From JANWHQ01 sp963775275 (GTDB lineage Bacteria > Pseudomonadota > Alphaproteobacteria > Caulobacterales > Caulobacteraceae): DNA of 64,000 nucleotides. Where the stretch lies: contig CAVZII010000005.1 in NCBI GenBank assembly GCA_963775275.1, forward strand, positions 1,364,001-1,428,000, given 5' to 3'. The position numbers and the translations under genes were made by a program. Positions within the stretch are counted from its first letter, which is position 1. Each line of letters starts with the position of its first letter. The notes under the pieces are model-generated. The model did not search any database and was not told the origin of the DNA. It worked only from the letters and a program-made list of their open reading frames with translations. Positions 52,531-60,684 of the stretch are shown here, one piece after another.

Positions 52531-53036
52531 CCCCGCCGTTTCAGCGCCACATAGAAGGCGCCCTCGCCGCCGTGGCGGCGGCGCGCCGGCGACAACCCGG
52601 CCACCAGCTCGCGCAGGGGCGGCTCGTTCAGCCAGTCCGGAAGCCGGCGCCTCAGGACGCCGGCGCCGGTGCGGCCCTGGCCGGTGATGACGAGGACCGC
52701 CCGGATCCCGTCCGCATGCGCCCGCTTCAGAAAGGCGGTGAGCACGGCGCGGGCGTCGTCCTGGCCATGGCCGTGCAGGTCGATCCGCCCCCCGATCTCC
52801 TCGCGTCCCAGGGCGATGCGGCGCTCGCGGCCGGGTTCGATCGCGTGAAGCGCGGCCGACGGCTTGCGGATGGGCGCAACGGCCTGCACGCCTGCGGGCT
52901 TCGCGGACGCCTTCGACGCCGGCGCGGACACGGCCGGCTCCGGCGGGGCCTCGGGCAGGACGCGGCCCTCGAAGGCCCGCACGCTGCGGGCGAGCTTGCG
53001 CCAGAGCCGCGTCTCCTCGGGGCTGAGCCGCCGCAT
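52527..53036 (-). CDS. Smr/MutS2-C-terminal domain protein
   Basis: 169 residues. A disordered Ala/Pro-rich stretch (about 35-75) precedes a C-terminal Smr domain: GGRIDLHGHGQDDARAVLTAFLKRAHADGIRAVLVITGQG and LRRRLPDWL. Smr domains bind or nick nucleic acid; the LHGH and TGxG motifs are intact. The start overlaps the mltA stop (ATGA), as in other alphaproteobacteria (the Tim44-mltA-smr string). Confidence 0.9.
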   Translation of the reverse strand: MRRLSPEETRLWRKLARSVRAFEGRVLPEAPPEPAVSAPASKASAKPAGVQAVAPIRKPSAALHAIEPGRERRIALGREEIGGRIDLHGHGQDDARAVLTAFLKRAHADGIRAVLVITGQGRTGAGVLRRRLPDWLNEPPLRELVAGLSPARRRHGGEGAFYVALKRRG

Positions 53037-54244
53037 CAGCGGCTCGCCGCCAGCTGCGACGCTCCAACGCGCGGGACCAGCCGGTAGAGCCTCAGGACGT
53101 GGCGGACCCGTCCCGCCTCCCGTCCGGCGGCGTCGCCCTGGCCGAGGTAGAGATCCGCGCGGACCGGGCCCTTGATCGCCCCGCCCACGTCGAGCGACGC
53201 GGCGAGGCGGCGGTAGACCGGGAAGGCGCCCTTCAGCGCCGGCGCCTCCGCATCGATCCAGTAGAGGCCGCCCAGGGCGTTGAACGCCGGGTCCACCGCC
53301 AGCGCCCGGCCCGCCGGCAGCGGGACGCCGGCGGCGCCGGCGGGGTCGCGGCCGTCGTCGGGGATCGTCTTGAAGAAGACGTAGCGGGGGTTCTCGTCCA
53401 TCAGCGCGTCGGCCTCAGGACCGCGATGGGCGGCCAGCCAGGCGCGGATCGTCTCGCCCGAGCTCGAGGCGTCGTCGATCAGCCCGCGGGTTCTCATCAC
53501 CCGCGCGATGCCTACGAACGGGCGGCCGTTGGAGCCGGCGAAGGCGGCCCTGAGCCGCCGCCCGTCCGGCAGCACCAGGATCCCCGAGCCCTGGATCTGC
53601 AGGAAGAACAGGTCCTCGGGCCGCATCCAGGCCAGGGCGTCGTCGGCCGGCATGGCCTCGATCGCAGCCCGGTCCGGCTGGGGCGGACCGGCGTCCACGT
53701 CTGGGCCGGAGGGCGGCGGGACAGCGATGTCGTCGCCGGCGCCGGCCTCGGGCGAGTCAGGCTCGGCCAGCACCGAGGCGAGCAGCAGGTCCAGCACCCC
53801 GGGCTTGGGCCGTACGGGGGCGGTGAAGGGCGGCTCAGGCGTCTGGCGCGCCTCGTAGACCGGCGCGAAATAGGCCGTCAGCAGCCCCTCGCCCGGCATC
53901 GCCACGGGATCGAGCTCCGCTTCGAGAAAACGCCTGGCCTGGGCGTCGCTCGCCGGCGGATCGGCCTTTGCGTCGGCGCAGACGCGGCCCATCTGCGCCT
54001 GGCGCGTCGCCGCGCAGGCGGCGTAGAGCGCCTGCATGGCGCCCAGATGGTCCTCCTCATCCCAACCGGGCAGGGCCGACCAGGCGAGCGCGGGGGCGGC
54101 GGGGCTCGTCGGCGCGGGCGCGGCATGCGGCGCGGGCGGGAGCGCGATCGGCGGCGCAGGCGTCGTCGCGCACGCCGCGAGCGCGGCGGCCAGACCCAGG
54201 CCGGCCAGCCGGTCCAGCCCGGCGCGCGCGATGAAGGCCCTCAT
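53036..54244 (-). CDS. mltA: Membrane-bound lytic murein transglycosylase A
   Basis: 402 residues. Signal peptide with a lipobox-type ALAAC near residue 25, so probably a lipoprotein. MltA family text: LTAYFAPVYEARQTP, LAWMRPEDLFFLQIQGSG, NGRPFVGIARVM, MDENPRYVFFK, ALAVDPAFNALG and the 3D-domain catalytic Asp region LDVGGAIKGPVRADLYLGQGDAAG. Cleaves peptidoglycan with formation of 1,6-anhydromuramic ends. Starts inside the stop of the Tim44-like gene. Confidence 0.93.
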   Translation of the reverse strand: MRAFIARAGLDRLAGLGLAAALAACATTPAPPIALPPAPHAAPAPTSPAAPALAWSALPGWDEEDHLGAMQALYAACAATRQAQMGRVCADAKADPPASDAQARRFLEAELDPVAMPGEGLLTAYFAPVYEARQTPEPPFTAPVRPKPGVLDLLLASVLAEPDSPEAGAGDDIAVPPPSGPDVDAGPPQPDRAAIEAMPADDALAWMRPEDLFFLQIQGSGILVLPDGRRLRAAFAGSNGRPFVGIARVMRTRGLIDDASSSGETIRAWLAAHRGPEADALMDENPRYVFFKTIPDDGRDPAGAAGVPLPAGRALAVDPAFNALGGLYWIDAEAPALKGAFPVYRRLAASLDVGGAIKGPVRADLYLGQGDAAGREAGRVRHVLRLYRLVPRVGASQLAASR

Positions 54245-54864
54245 TACGCCTCGGCGGCGTCGACTCTGACGAGCGTCCAGTTGGGATCGCGACTGTTAAG
54301 ATTGCGTTCGAAGGTCCAGGCCTCGGCCGTGCGGCGATCCTCGACCGCCTCGCCGTCCGGGCCCTTGGCGCGGCTGCGGAACTCGCCGAGGAACCGAACC
54401 TTCACCCGGGCGACGTCGCCATCCACCTCGCCGGATTCGACGTCCGCGCGCGGCGGGCTCACGAACTCCGCGCTTTCGGCGCGCCCTTCCGCCTCGCGCG
54501 CCGCCATGGCCTTCTCGAAACCGGCCAGCACCGGCGTCGCCACGAGGCCCTTGAGCGTGTCGCGGTCGCCCGCGGCGAAGGCGCGTACGATCATCTGATA
54601 GGCCGTGGTCGCGCCCTGGAGGAACTTGTCCGGATCGAAGCCGGGATCGCGCGCCTTCAGCGCCGCGAGGCCGGACAGCTCGACCTCCTGGGGCTCGGCC
54701 TGCAGCGCGGCGCGGCCCGGCGCGGGCGGGCGCGCGTCCGCGGGCCGGGCCGTCTCGCCGGGCTGGCGGCCGATGCGCCGCCCCAGCACGGCATAGAGGT
54801 TGTAGAGCACCACGACCGCCAGGGCGGCGAAGATCAGGAGTTCGAGCAGCTGGGCGGGCGGCAT
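54244..54864 (-). CDS. Tim44/TimA-like membrane-anchored protein
   Basis: 206 residues. One N-terminal membrane helix (LLELLIFAALAVVVLYNLYAVLG), a charged linker, then a Tim44-like domain: DPDKFLQGATTAYQMIVRAFAAGDRDTLKGLV and a beta-sheet half ending WTLVRVDAAEA. In Caulobacterales and relatives this protein is encoded beside mltA and divergent from secB, as here. Role probably in inner-membrane protein assembly, by analogy with mitochondrial Tim44; not established. Confidence 0.88.
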   Translation of the reverse strand: MPPAQLLELLIFAALAVVVLYNLYAVLGRRIGRQPGETARPADARPPAPGRAALQAEPQEVELSGLAALKARDPGFDPDKFLQGATTAYQMIVRAFAAGDRDTLKGLVATPVLAGFEKAMAAREAEGRAESAEFVSPPRADVESGEVDGDVARVKVRFLGEFRSRAKGPDGEAVEDRRTAEAWTFERNLNSRDPNWTLVRVDAAEA

Positions 54865-54992
54865 CGTCCATCCAATGAGAAGCTGCCGCCAATATAGGGC
54901 CCGGGCCCCGGCGCGCCACCCGGCGCGGACATTGCGCCGGCGCGGGGCAGCGTGCTAGGGCCGCGGCGTCTTCAGATCCACGGGCCCTAAAC

Positions 54993-55499
54993 ATGAGCGA
55001 TATCGACCCGGGCGCGCCCCAGCCGCCCGCGCCCAACGGAGATGGCGCCGCCCAGGCCGCCGGCATCCGCATCCTGGCCCAGTTCATCCGCGATCTCTCC
55101 TTCGAGAACCCGCGCGCGCCCGATTCGCTGAATCTCGGCGCAGAGCCGCCTCAGATGGATGTCGGCGTGGAGATGAACGCCCGCGGCCGCGCGGACGGTC
55201 TGTTCGAGGTCGACCTCAAGCTCACCGCCTCGGCCCAGAAGGACGGGGCGGCCGTGTTCCATTGCGAGCTGCTCTACGGCGGACTGTTCCAGATCGCCGG
55301 CGTGCCGGAACCCGAGATCGAGATGGTGCTGATGACCGAGTGTCCGCGCTTTCTCTTCCCCTTCGCGCGGCAGATCGTGTCGGAGCTGTCGGTCCAAGGC
55401 GGCTTCCCGCCCTTCATGCTGGACCCGATCGACTTCACGAGCATGTACCTGGCCCAGAAGCAGCAGTCCCAGTACGTCGAGGCCACCCCGCAGGCCTGA
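54993..55499 (+). CDS. secB: Protein-export chaperone SecB
   Basis: 168 residues. Holds precursor proteins unfolded for SecA. Family text IRILAQFIRDLSFENPRAPDSL, HCELLYGGLFQIAGVPEPEIEMVLMTECPRFLFPFARQIVSELSVQGGFPPFMLDPIDFTSMY is near-canonical in order (motifs quoted piecewise: LYGGLF, CPRFLFPF, GGFPPFMLDPIDF). Slightly longer N-terminal tail than E. coli. 13 bp from the convergent dnaQ stop. Confidence 0.95.
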   Translation: MSDIDPGAPQPPAPNGDGAAQAAGIRILAQFIRDLSFENPRAPDSLNLGAEPPQMDVGVEMNARGRADGLFEVDLKLTASAQKDGAAVFHCELLYGGLFQIAGVPEPEIEMVLMTECPRFLFPFARQIVSELSVQGGFPPFMLDPIDFTSMYLAQKQQSQYVEATPQA

Positions 55500-55512
55500 C
55501 CCTGCGGCGGGG

Positions 55513-56226
55513 TCAGCCCTCGCCGAGGCCGTGCTTCAGCCAGACGGCCTTGTCCGAGAGCGCGGTGCGGACGAACTCCAGGTGCGCCGCCCGCTCCGCC
55601 TCGGTGGAGCGCGGCTCCAGCGGCCGCGGCCGGGGCCCGTAGGCGGAGGCGCCCGTACGCGCCGCCTGCGGCCGGGTCGTCCTCGGCGCGAGGTCCAGCC
55701 CCCGCTCCTTGCCGCCGGACAGCTCCAGATAGACCTGGGCCAGGAGCCGGCAGTCGATCAGGGCGCCGTGTTTCTCCCGCTCGGCCAGCGAGATGCGGAA
55801 GCGCTTACACAGCGCGTCCAGGGAATTGTACATTCCCGGAAAGCGCTTCTGGGCCATGGCCAGGGTGTCGACCCAGCGGCCGTCGCGGATGGCGACGAGG
55901 CCGGCCCGCACCAGCTCGGCGTTGACGAAGCCCCGGTCGAAGGGAGCGTTGTGGGCGATGAGGGGCGCATCGGCGACGAAGTCCAGGAAGGCCTCGCCCA
56001 CGTCCGGATCGGTGAAGGTCGGCTTGTCCTGCAGGAAGGCCAGGCTGATCCCGTGCACCGCCTCGGCCTCCGCCTCGATGTCGCGCTCGGGATGGATGTA
56101 CCGATGGAACGTCCGGCCGGTGGGGATGAAATCGTCGAGCTCGACGCAGGCGATCTCGATCAACCGATGGCCCGAGCGCACGTCCAGGCCGGTGGTTTCG
56201 GTGTCGAGGATGATCTCGCGCGCCAT
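55513..56226 (-). CDS. dnaQ: DNA polymerase III epsilon subunit (3'-5' exonuclease)
   Basis: 237 residues, proofreading subunit. DEDDh exonuclease motifs: Asp8/Glu10 in ILDTETTGLD, NAPFDRGFVNAEL (Exo II) and HGALIDCRLLAQVYLEL (Exo III with the His). The short C-terminal tail for binding the alpha subunit is Pro/Arg-rich. Twenty-four bp downstream of coaE and last gene in the ppsR-maf-aroE-coaE-dnaQ string. Confidence 0.95.
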   Translation of the reverse strand: MAREIILDTETTGLDVRSGHRLIEIACVELDDFIPTGRTFHRYIHPERDIEAEAEAVHGISLAFLQDKPTFTDPDVGEAFLDFVADAPLIAHNAPFDRGFVNAELVRAGLVAIRDGRWVDTLAMAQKRFPGMYNSLDALCKRFRISLAEREKHGALIDCRLLAQVYLELSGGKERGLDLAPRTTRPQAARTGASAYGPRPRPLEPRSTEAERAAHLEFVRTALSDKAVWLKHGLGEG

Positions 56227-56250
56227 GTCAGCGGGTGCTCCCAGGCCCGA

Positions 56251-56889
56251 TCATTGCGGCGGTTCGCGGGGACCGGCAACCCTGCGCCGGGATCGGAAGG
56301 CCGGATCGCGCACGGCCGCGAGGATCTGACGCACCTGCCGGCGCGCCGCCTCGAAGCCTTCCGAGGTTTGCACGATGAAATCCGCCCGGGCCCGCTTTTC
56401 CGCGTCCGCAAGCTGGCGGCCGAGCAGGGTCCGCAGCTTGGTTTCGTCCATGCCCGGCCGCGCCATGACGCGCTCGCGCTGGACGGCTTCGGGCGCGCTG
56501 ACAACGACCACGGCGTCGACGCCGGCGTCCTGTCCGGTCTCGAACAGCAGGGGGACATCGAGCACCGCGACGTCCGCGCCCGAGGCCCGGGCCCTGGCAA
56601 GGAACGCGTCGCGGTCGGCCGCGACCAGCGGGTGGACGATCGCCTCGAGGCGCTTGATGGCGCCTGGATCGGCGGCGGTGATCCCGGCGAGGACCGGCCG
56701 ATCGACCGCGCCGTCCCTGACCGCGCCGGCGAAGGCTTCGGCGATTCCCGCGACCGCCGCCCCGCCCCTGGCGTAGAGGGCGTGCACCGCCGCGTCCGCG
56801 TCATGGACGGGAACGCCTTCCTCGGCGAACATCCGAGCGGTCGCGGACTTGCCCATGCCGATCGAGCCGGTCAGGCCGAGCAAGATCAC
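56251..56889 (-). CDS. coaE: Dephospho-CoA kinase
   Basis: 212 residues from GTG 56889, which overlaps the aroE stop (GTGA). Final step of CoA synthesis. P-loop GLTGSIGMGKS at residues 5-15, HDADAAVH (substrate Asp), and the LID/core text VLDVPLLFETG and RVMARPGMDETKL. Normal length. A longer open frame reading through aroE is rejected. Confidence 0.94.
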   Translation of the reverse strand: MILLGLTGSIGMGKSATARMFAEEGVPVHDADAAVHALYARGGAAVAGIAEAFAGAVRDGAVDRPVLAGITAADPGAIKRLEAIVHPLVAADRDAFLARARASGADVAVLDVPLLFETGQDAGVDAVVVVSAPEAVQRERVMARPGMDETKLRTLLGRQLADAEKRARADFIVQTSEGFEAARRQVRQILAAVRDPAFRSRRRVAGPREPPQ

Positions 56890-57725
56890 GAGCCCAGCGC
56901 CTCCACGCACAAGGCGCGCGCGTCCAGGCCGGCGGGCGGAGGGCGGCCGAAGAAGGCCTCGAACGATGGGGCGGCCTGGGCGATCAGCATCGCGAGGCCG
57001 TCGGCCGTCTTCAGGCCCCGCGCCTCGGCGGCCGCGAGCAGCCCGGTCCTCAGTGGCCGGTAGACCATGTCCATCACCACCGCCGTGGCCGGCAGCGCGT
57101 CGAGATCGAGGTCCAAGGGCGGCTGGCCGGTCATGCCGAGCGAGGTGGCGTTGATCAGGACGTCGGCCGACCGCATGGCCTGGGCCGCTTCGTTCCAGCC
57201 GATGGCCGAAAGCCGCCGATCGGCGGCGGCGATCTCCTCGGCGCGGGGGAGCGTCCGGTTGACGATCGTCACGGCTTCGAAGCCGGCGTCCAGGAGGGCG
57301 AAGGCCGCGCCCCGCGCCGCGCCGCCGGCGCCCAGGAGCGCGGCGCGGCCTGTCCGGCAGCCGGCGGCCTTCAGGACCGCGACGAGGCCGGATCCGTCGG
57401 TGTTGTCGCCTGCGATCCGCCCGTCCTCGCCGAACCGGAGCACATTGGCCGCGCCGGCCCGGCGCGCCTCGGGGCTCGCCTCGTCGCAGAGCGAGAGCGC
57501 GCGCTCCTTGAAGGGGATGGTGACGTTCAGGCCAAGGACGAGCCCGCCGCGCAGGCCCTCGACGAAGGCCTCGAACCGGTCCGGCGCGGGATCGAAGGCG
57601 ACGTAGAGCGCGTCCACGCCTGCCGCTTCGAGCCAGGCGTTGTGGATCACCGGGCTCAGGGAATGGCGCGCGGGATGGCCGACCACCCCGGCCAGGCGCG
57701 TCCTGGCGGTGAGCGGGGCCCTCAT
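56886..57725 (-). CDS. aroE: Shikimate dehydrogenase
   Basis: 279 residues from ATG 57725, overlapping the maf stop. Reduces 3-dehydroshikimate with NADPH. GVVGHPARHSLSPVIHNAWL (substrate Ser pair), LNVTIPFKERAL with catalytic Lys, DNTDGSGLV, and nucleotide-binding LGAGGAARGAAFAL ... VNRTLPRAEE. All key residues are present. Confidence 0.95.
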   Translation of the reverse strand: MRAPLTARTRLAGVVGHPARHSLSPVIHNAWLEAAGVDALYVAFDPAPDRFEAFVEGLRGGLVLGLNVTIPFKERALSLCDEASPEARRAGAANVLRFGEDGRIAGDNTDGSGLVAVLKAAGCRTGRAALLGAGGAARGAAFALLDAGFEAVTIVNRTLPRAEEIAAADRRLSAIGWNEAAQAMRSADVLINATSLGMTGQPPLDLDLDALPATAVVMDMVYRPLRTGLLAAAEARGLKTADGLAMLIAQAAPSFEAFFGRPPPAGLDARALCVEALGS

Positions 57726-58318
57726 GACGGGATCGCCTCGCGCAGGCGCAGGAAATCGAGCAGGCCGAGCAAGGGCAGGCCCAGGATGGTGAAGTAGTCG
57801 CCGTCGATGCGGCTGAAGAGCTGCACGCCTTCCCGCTCCAGGAGGTAGCACCCCACCGACGACAGCAGCGTCTCGCCCTGGCGCGCGACATAGCCGTCGA
57901 GGAACCCGTCGGACGCCTGGCGCATCCACAGCCGCGCCGAGACCACCTCGCGCCAGATCGGCGCGCCGTCCAGGGCGACCGCCACGGCCGAGTGCAGGCG
58001 GTGCTCACGCCCGCGCAACGCCTCGAGCCGGGCGCGCGCGGCCGCCATGTCCGTCACCTTGTCCAGCAGCTCGCCCTCCAGGTCGAGCGTCTGGTCCGCC
58101 CCGATGACCAGCGCGCCCGGGCGCTTCATCGAGACCCGGACCGCCTTGAGCTCGGCCAGGGCGTCGGCGACCTCGCGCGGGCGCGCGCCTTCGGCCAGCA
58201 GGGACGCCTTGGCCGCCTCCTCGTCGACCCCGGGCGCGAGCGGCTCGAAGGGCACGGCGGCGTTGGTCAGGAGGCAGGCGCGCGAGGCGCTGGTGGAGGC
58301 CAGGACCACCGGCGTCAC
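57722..58318 (-). CDS. maf: Maf-like nucleotide pyrophosphatase
   Basis: 198 residues, GTG start overlapping the ppsR stop. Opening VVLASTSASRACLL (SASPRR equivalent), the central ALVIGADQTLDLEGELLDK (catalytic Asp) and SSVGCYLLEREGVQLFSRIDGDYFTILGLPLLGLL are Maf marks. Probably removes modified or non-canonical nucleotides, or restrains septation. Order origin-ppsR-maf-aroE matches Caulobacter. Confidence 0.92.
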   Translation of the reverse strand: MTPVVLASTSASRACLLTNAAVPFEPLAPGVDEEAAKASLLAEGARPREVADALAELKAVRVSMKRPGALVIGADQTLDLEGELLDKVTDMAAARARLEALRGREHRLHSAVAVALDGAPIWREVVSARLWMRQASDGFLDGYVARQGETLLSSVGCYLLEREGVQLFSRIDGDYFTILGLPLLGLLDFLRLREAIPS

Positions 58319-59166
58319 GCGATGATCTCCGCCACGTGCCCCTGCCGGGCGCTGAGGAGGTTGATCACCGCTGCGGCGGTCTCCTCCACCGAGCGGCGGG
58401 TCACGTCGATCACCGGCCAGTGGCGGCGCTCGAAAATCCGGCGCGCCCGCACGATCTCCTCGCGCACGGCCTCCTCCTCGATGTAGGCGCTCTCGCGTTC
58501 TTCGCGGATGCTGAGCAGCCGGTTGCGTCGGATCTGGATCAGCCGGTCGGGCGACACGGTCAGGCCGACGACCAGGGGCCGGGTCAGCTCGAAGAGCTGC
58601 GCCGGCGGCTCGGCGCCCGGCACGAGCGGCACGTTGGCCGCGCGCACCCCGCGGTGTGCGAGATAGACCGAGGTCGGGGTCTTGGAGGTGCGGCTGACTC
58701 CGACGAGCACCACGTCGGCGGCGTCGAGATCGTACACGCCCTGTCCATCGTCGTGGGTCATGGCGTAGTTCAACGCATCCATGCGCTCGAAGTAGCCGGC
58801 GTCCAGCGCGTGCTGCGCGCCCACGCGCGTGGAGAGCGACGCGCCGAGGTAGCGGCCGAGCGCCGATATCAGGGGATCCAGCGCGGCGATGCAGGTCTGG
58901 TCCAGCTCGCGACAGCCCTTCTCCAGCCCGGCGCGCAGCTCGCCGTCGACGATCGTGTGCAGGACCACGCCGGGCGCGCCGGCGATCTCCTGAAGCACCC
59001 GCTCGAGCTGCCGCTTGGAGCGGATCAGGGCGTAGATGTGTTCGATCGGCAGAACGTCGTCGAAGCGCGCGCAGGCGGCGCGGGCCATGGCGTTCAGCGT
59101 CTCGCCGGTGGAGTCCGAGACGAGGTGGACGTGGAAATAGGTCGCGAGGCGCGGGCTGGCGTTCAT
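58315..59166 (-). CDS. ppsR: Pyruvate phosphate dikinase/PEP synthase regulatory protein (DUF299)
   Basis: 283 residues. Bifunctional ADP-dependent kinase/Pi-dependent pyrophosphorylase that switches PPDK or PEP synthase. HVHLVSDSTGETLNAMARA at the N-terminus and the P-loop-like VLVGVSRTSKTPTSVYLA in the middle are diagnostic; RRNRLLSIREERESAYIEEEAV follows. In Caulobacter the homologue flanks one side of the replication origin; the 465-bp gap upstream is annotated as the origin here. Confidence 0.94.
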   Translation of the reverse strand: MNASPRLATYFHVHLVSDSTGETLNAMARAACARFDDVLPIEHIYALIRSKRQLERVLQEIAGAPGVVLHTIVDGELRAGLEKGCRELDQTCIAALDPLISALGRYLGASLSTRVGAQHALDAGYFERMDALNYAMTHDDGQGVYDLDAADVVLVGVSRTSKTPTSVYLAHRGVRAANVPLVPGAEPPAQLFELTRPLVVGLTVSPDRLIQIRRNRLLSIREERESAYIEEEAVREEIVRARRIFERRHWPVIDVTRRSVEETAAAVINLLSARQGHVAEIIA

Positions 59167-59172
59167 CGCCCC

Positions 59173-59181
59173 TGTGGATGC
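59173..59181 (-). promoter_or_regulatory. DnaA-box-like site 1
   Basis: TGTGGATGC, complement GCATCCACA; keeps the ATCCACA core. Confidence 0.45.
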
Positions 59182-59228
59182 GCCGGGGAAAGCCTGGCTG
59201 CAAGCCTGTGTCCGAAGCAGGGGACGGC

Positions 59229-59237
59229 TGTGGATCA
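59229..59237 (-). promoter_or_regulatory. DnaA G-box-type site
   Basis: TGTGGATCA, complement TGATCCACA, identical to the moderate-affinity G-box described for Caulobacter Cori. Confidence 0.7.
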
Positions 59238-59372
59238 TTCCCACGTGAGCCGGATCGGCCTCCGCCGCGGTGGAGAACCGCCTGGACCCGGGGCCGGACA
59301 TCCCCCGCGCTCGCGCGTGTGCACCGATCGGTCGCGTGGTTCAGGGGGAGTCCGGGAAAACCTTTCCATCCC

Positions 59373-59397
59373 GTTAACGCCCCCGCCGGGCGTTAAC
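59373..59397. repeat. Perfect inverted repeat with TTAA half-sites
   Basis: GTTAACGCCC (59373-59382) and GGGCGTTAAC (59388-59397), 10-bp perfect arms, 5-bp loop. Its right arm shares a TTAA with the CtrA site. Confidence 0.75.
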
Positions 59398-59407
59398 ACT
59401 TTCTTAA
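59393..59407 (+). promoter_or_regulatory. CtrA binding site (TTAA-N7-TTAA)
   Basis: TTAACACTTTCTTAA fits the full CtrA consensus spacing. In Caulobacter, CtrA at such sites silences the origin in swarmer cells. Confidence 0.78.
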
Positions 59408-59436
59408 CCCTGCCCGGCGGTTGCGGCCCGTCCCCG

Positions 59437-59445
59437 CAATCCACA
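59437..59445 (+). promoter_or_regulatory. DnaA-box-like site 3
   Basis: CAATCCACA; one or two changes from TGATCCACA/TTATCCACA. Confidence 0.5.
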
Positions 59446-59470
59446 GCCTAGCTCGTCCCCAGTCCCGGAA

Positions 59471-59479
59471 TGTGGACAA
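59471..59479 (-). promoter_or_regulatory. DnaA-box-like site 4
   Basis: TGTGGACAA, complement TTGTCCACA, one change from the classical TTATCCACA. Confidence 0.55.
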
Positions 59480-59540
59480 GCATCGGGGGCGCGGTGCATC
59501 GGCCCTTCCGTCAAAGTCCGTCCACGGGATTCGACGGTCC

Positions 59541-59590
59541 TGCTTCTTCAACCGATTTCAGAATTTCTTCTCTTATCGAAGAGGAAGAAG
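59541..59590. other. Low-GC tract in origin (candidate unwinding element)
   Basis: 19 of 50 bases are G or C against roughly 70% in the flanks; purine/pyrimidine-skewed (TTCTTC, GAGGAAGAAG). Lies 42 bp before the hemE start. Confidence 0.55.
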
Positions 59591-59631
59591 GGGCCTTGAG
59601 CATTGCTATCGGGCGAGCCTAAGGATCAGCC

Positions 59632-60684
59632 ATGCCCTCGCCCGAGCCCGCCGATCCGCGTCCGCGCCTGCTTCGCGCCCTTGCTGGTGAGACGCTGGAT
59701 CGGCCGCCGATCTGGCTGATGCGCCAGGCGGGACGCTATCTTCCGGAGTATCGGGCGCTCAGGACCAGGGCCAAGGACTTCATCGCCTTCTGCCTGGACC
59801 CGGTCATGGCCGCAGAGGCCACCTTGCAGCCGATGCGCCGGTTCCCGCTCGACGCCGCAATCGTCTTCGCCGACATCCTGCTCTTGCCGCTGGCGCTCGG
59901 CCAGAAGGTCTGGTTCGAGGCGGGGGAGGGACCAAGACTCGGGCCGCTCCCGACCAACGCCGAGTTCGAGCGCGGCATGGACGGGGCGCTGGGGCTGCTA
60001 GGGCCTGTGGGCGAGACCCTGGCGGATGTCCGCGAGGCGTTGGAGCCGGAGCGCGCGCTCATCGGTTTCGCCGGCGGACCCTGGACGGTCGCGACCTACA
60101 TGATCGAGGGCGGCTCGACGCGTGACCGGGCGGGGGCCAAGAGCCTGGCCTACGAGGATCCGGCCCGCGTGGACGGCTTGATCGAGATCCTGGTGGAGAC
60201 CACCGCCCGCTACCTGGCCCTGCAGGCGGCCTCGGGCGCCCAGGTGCTGAAGCTCTTCGACAGCTGGTCCGATGGCCTTCCGGAGGGCCAGTTCGACCGG
60301 TTGGTGACCGGCCCGCACGCCCGCATCGTCGGGCGGCTGCGCGAGCTGGGCGTTGGTTGTCCCGTGATCGGCTTTCCGCGCGGGGCGGGAGCCTTGGTCG
60401 AGGCTTATGCGGAGCGGGCTGAAGTGGACGCGGTGGCCCTGGACGTCCAGGCGCCGGCGGCCCTCGGCCAGCGCTTGCAGGAGAAGCTGGCCATTCAGGG
60501 GGCGCTGGATCCCCTGCTCCTGCGCGCGGGCGGACCGGAGCTGGGAAGGCGCGTGGACGATCTGCTCGCGCAGTGGGGCGGCGGACCCTATGTGTTCAAC
60601 CTCGGGCACGGCGTCCTGCCCGACACGCCGATCGGGCATGTGGAGGAGGTCGTGCGCCGGGTGACGGGCTGGAGCGCGGGCTGA
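59632..60684 (+). CDS. hemE: Uroporphyrinogen decarboxylase
   Basis: 350 residues. Converts uroporphyrinogen III to coproporphyrinogen III. PPIWLMRQAGRYLPEY (residues 24-39, signature 1 with the substrate Arg), AAIVFADILLLP, GFAGGPWTVATYMIEGG (signature 2 region) and FNLGHGVLPDTP with the late His. First gene right of the origin; its stop shares a base with the hemH start. Confidence 0.95.
   Translation: MPSPEPADPRPRLLRALAGETLDRPPIWLMRQAGRYLPEYRALRTRAKDFIAFCLDPVMAAEATLQPMRRFPLDAAIVFADILLLPLALGQKVWFEAGEGPRLGPLPTNAEFERGMDGALGLLGPVGETLADVREALEPERALIGFAGGPWTVATYMIEGGSTRDRAGAKSLAYEDPARVDGLIEILVETTARYLALQAASGAQVLKLFDSWSDGLPEGQFDRLVTGPHARIVGRLRELGVGCPVIGFPRGAGALVEAYAERAEVDAVALDVQAPAALGQRLQEKLAIQGALDPLLLRAGGPELGRRVDDLLAQWGGGPYVFNLGHGVLPDTPIGHVEEVVRRVTGWSAG

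Larger units (their letters stand above)
59167..59631. other. Likely chromosomal replication origin (Cori-type)
   Basis: 465-bp gene-free gap between divergent ppsR and hemE, the same neighbours as Caulobacter Cori. It holds a TTAA-N7-TTAA CtrA site, four DnaA-box-like 9-mers, two GANTC sites (59348 and 59528) and a 50-bp tract with only 19 G/C (59541-59590) next to hemE, which could serve as the unwinding element. The genes on each side point away from it, as expected for leading-strand transcription. Confidence 0.85.

Noticed and set aside
59421..59690. 89-codon open frame across the origin
   Set aside because: No ribosome-binding site or recognisable domain, overlaps hemE in another frame, and covers the AT-rich tract and DnaA-box-like sites.
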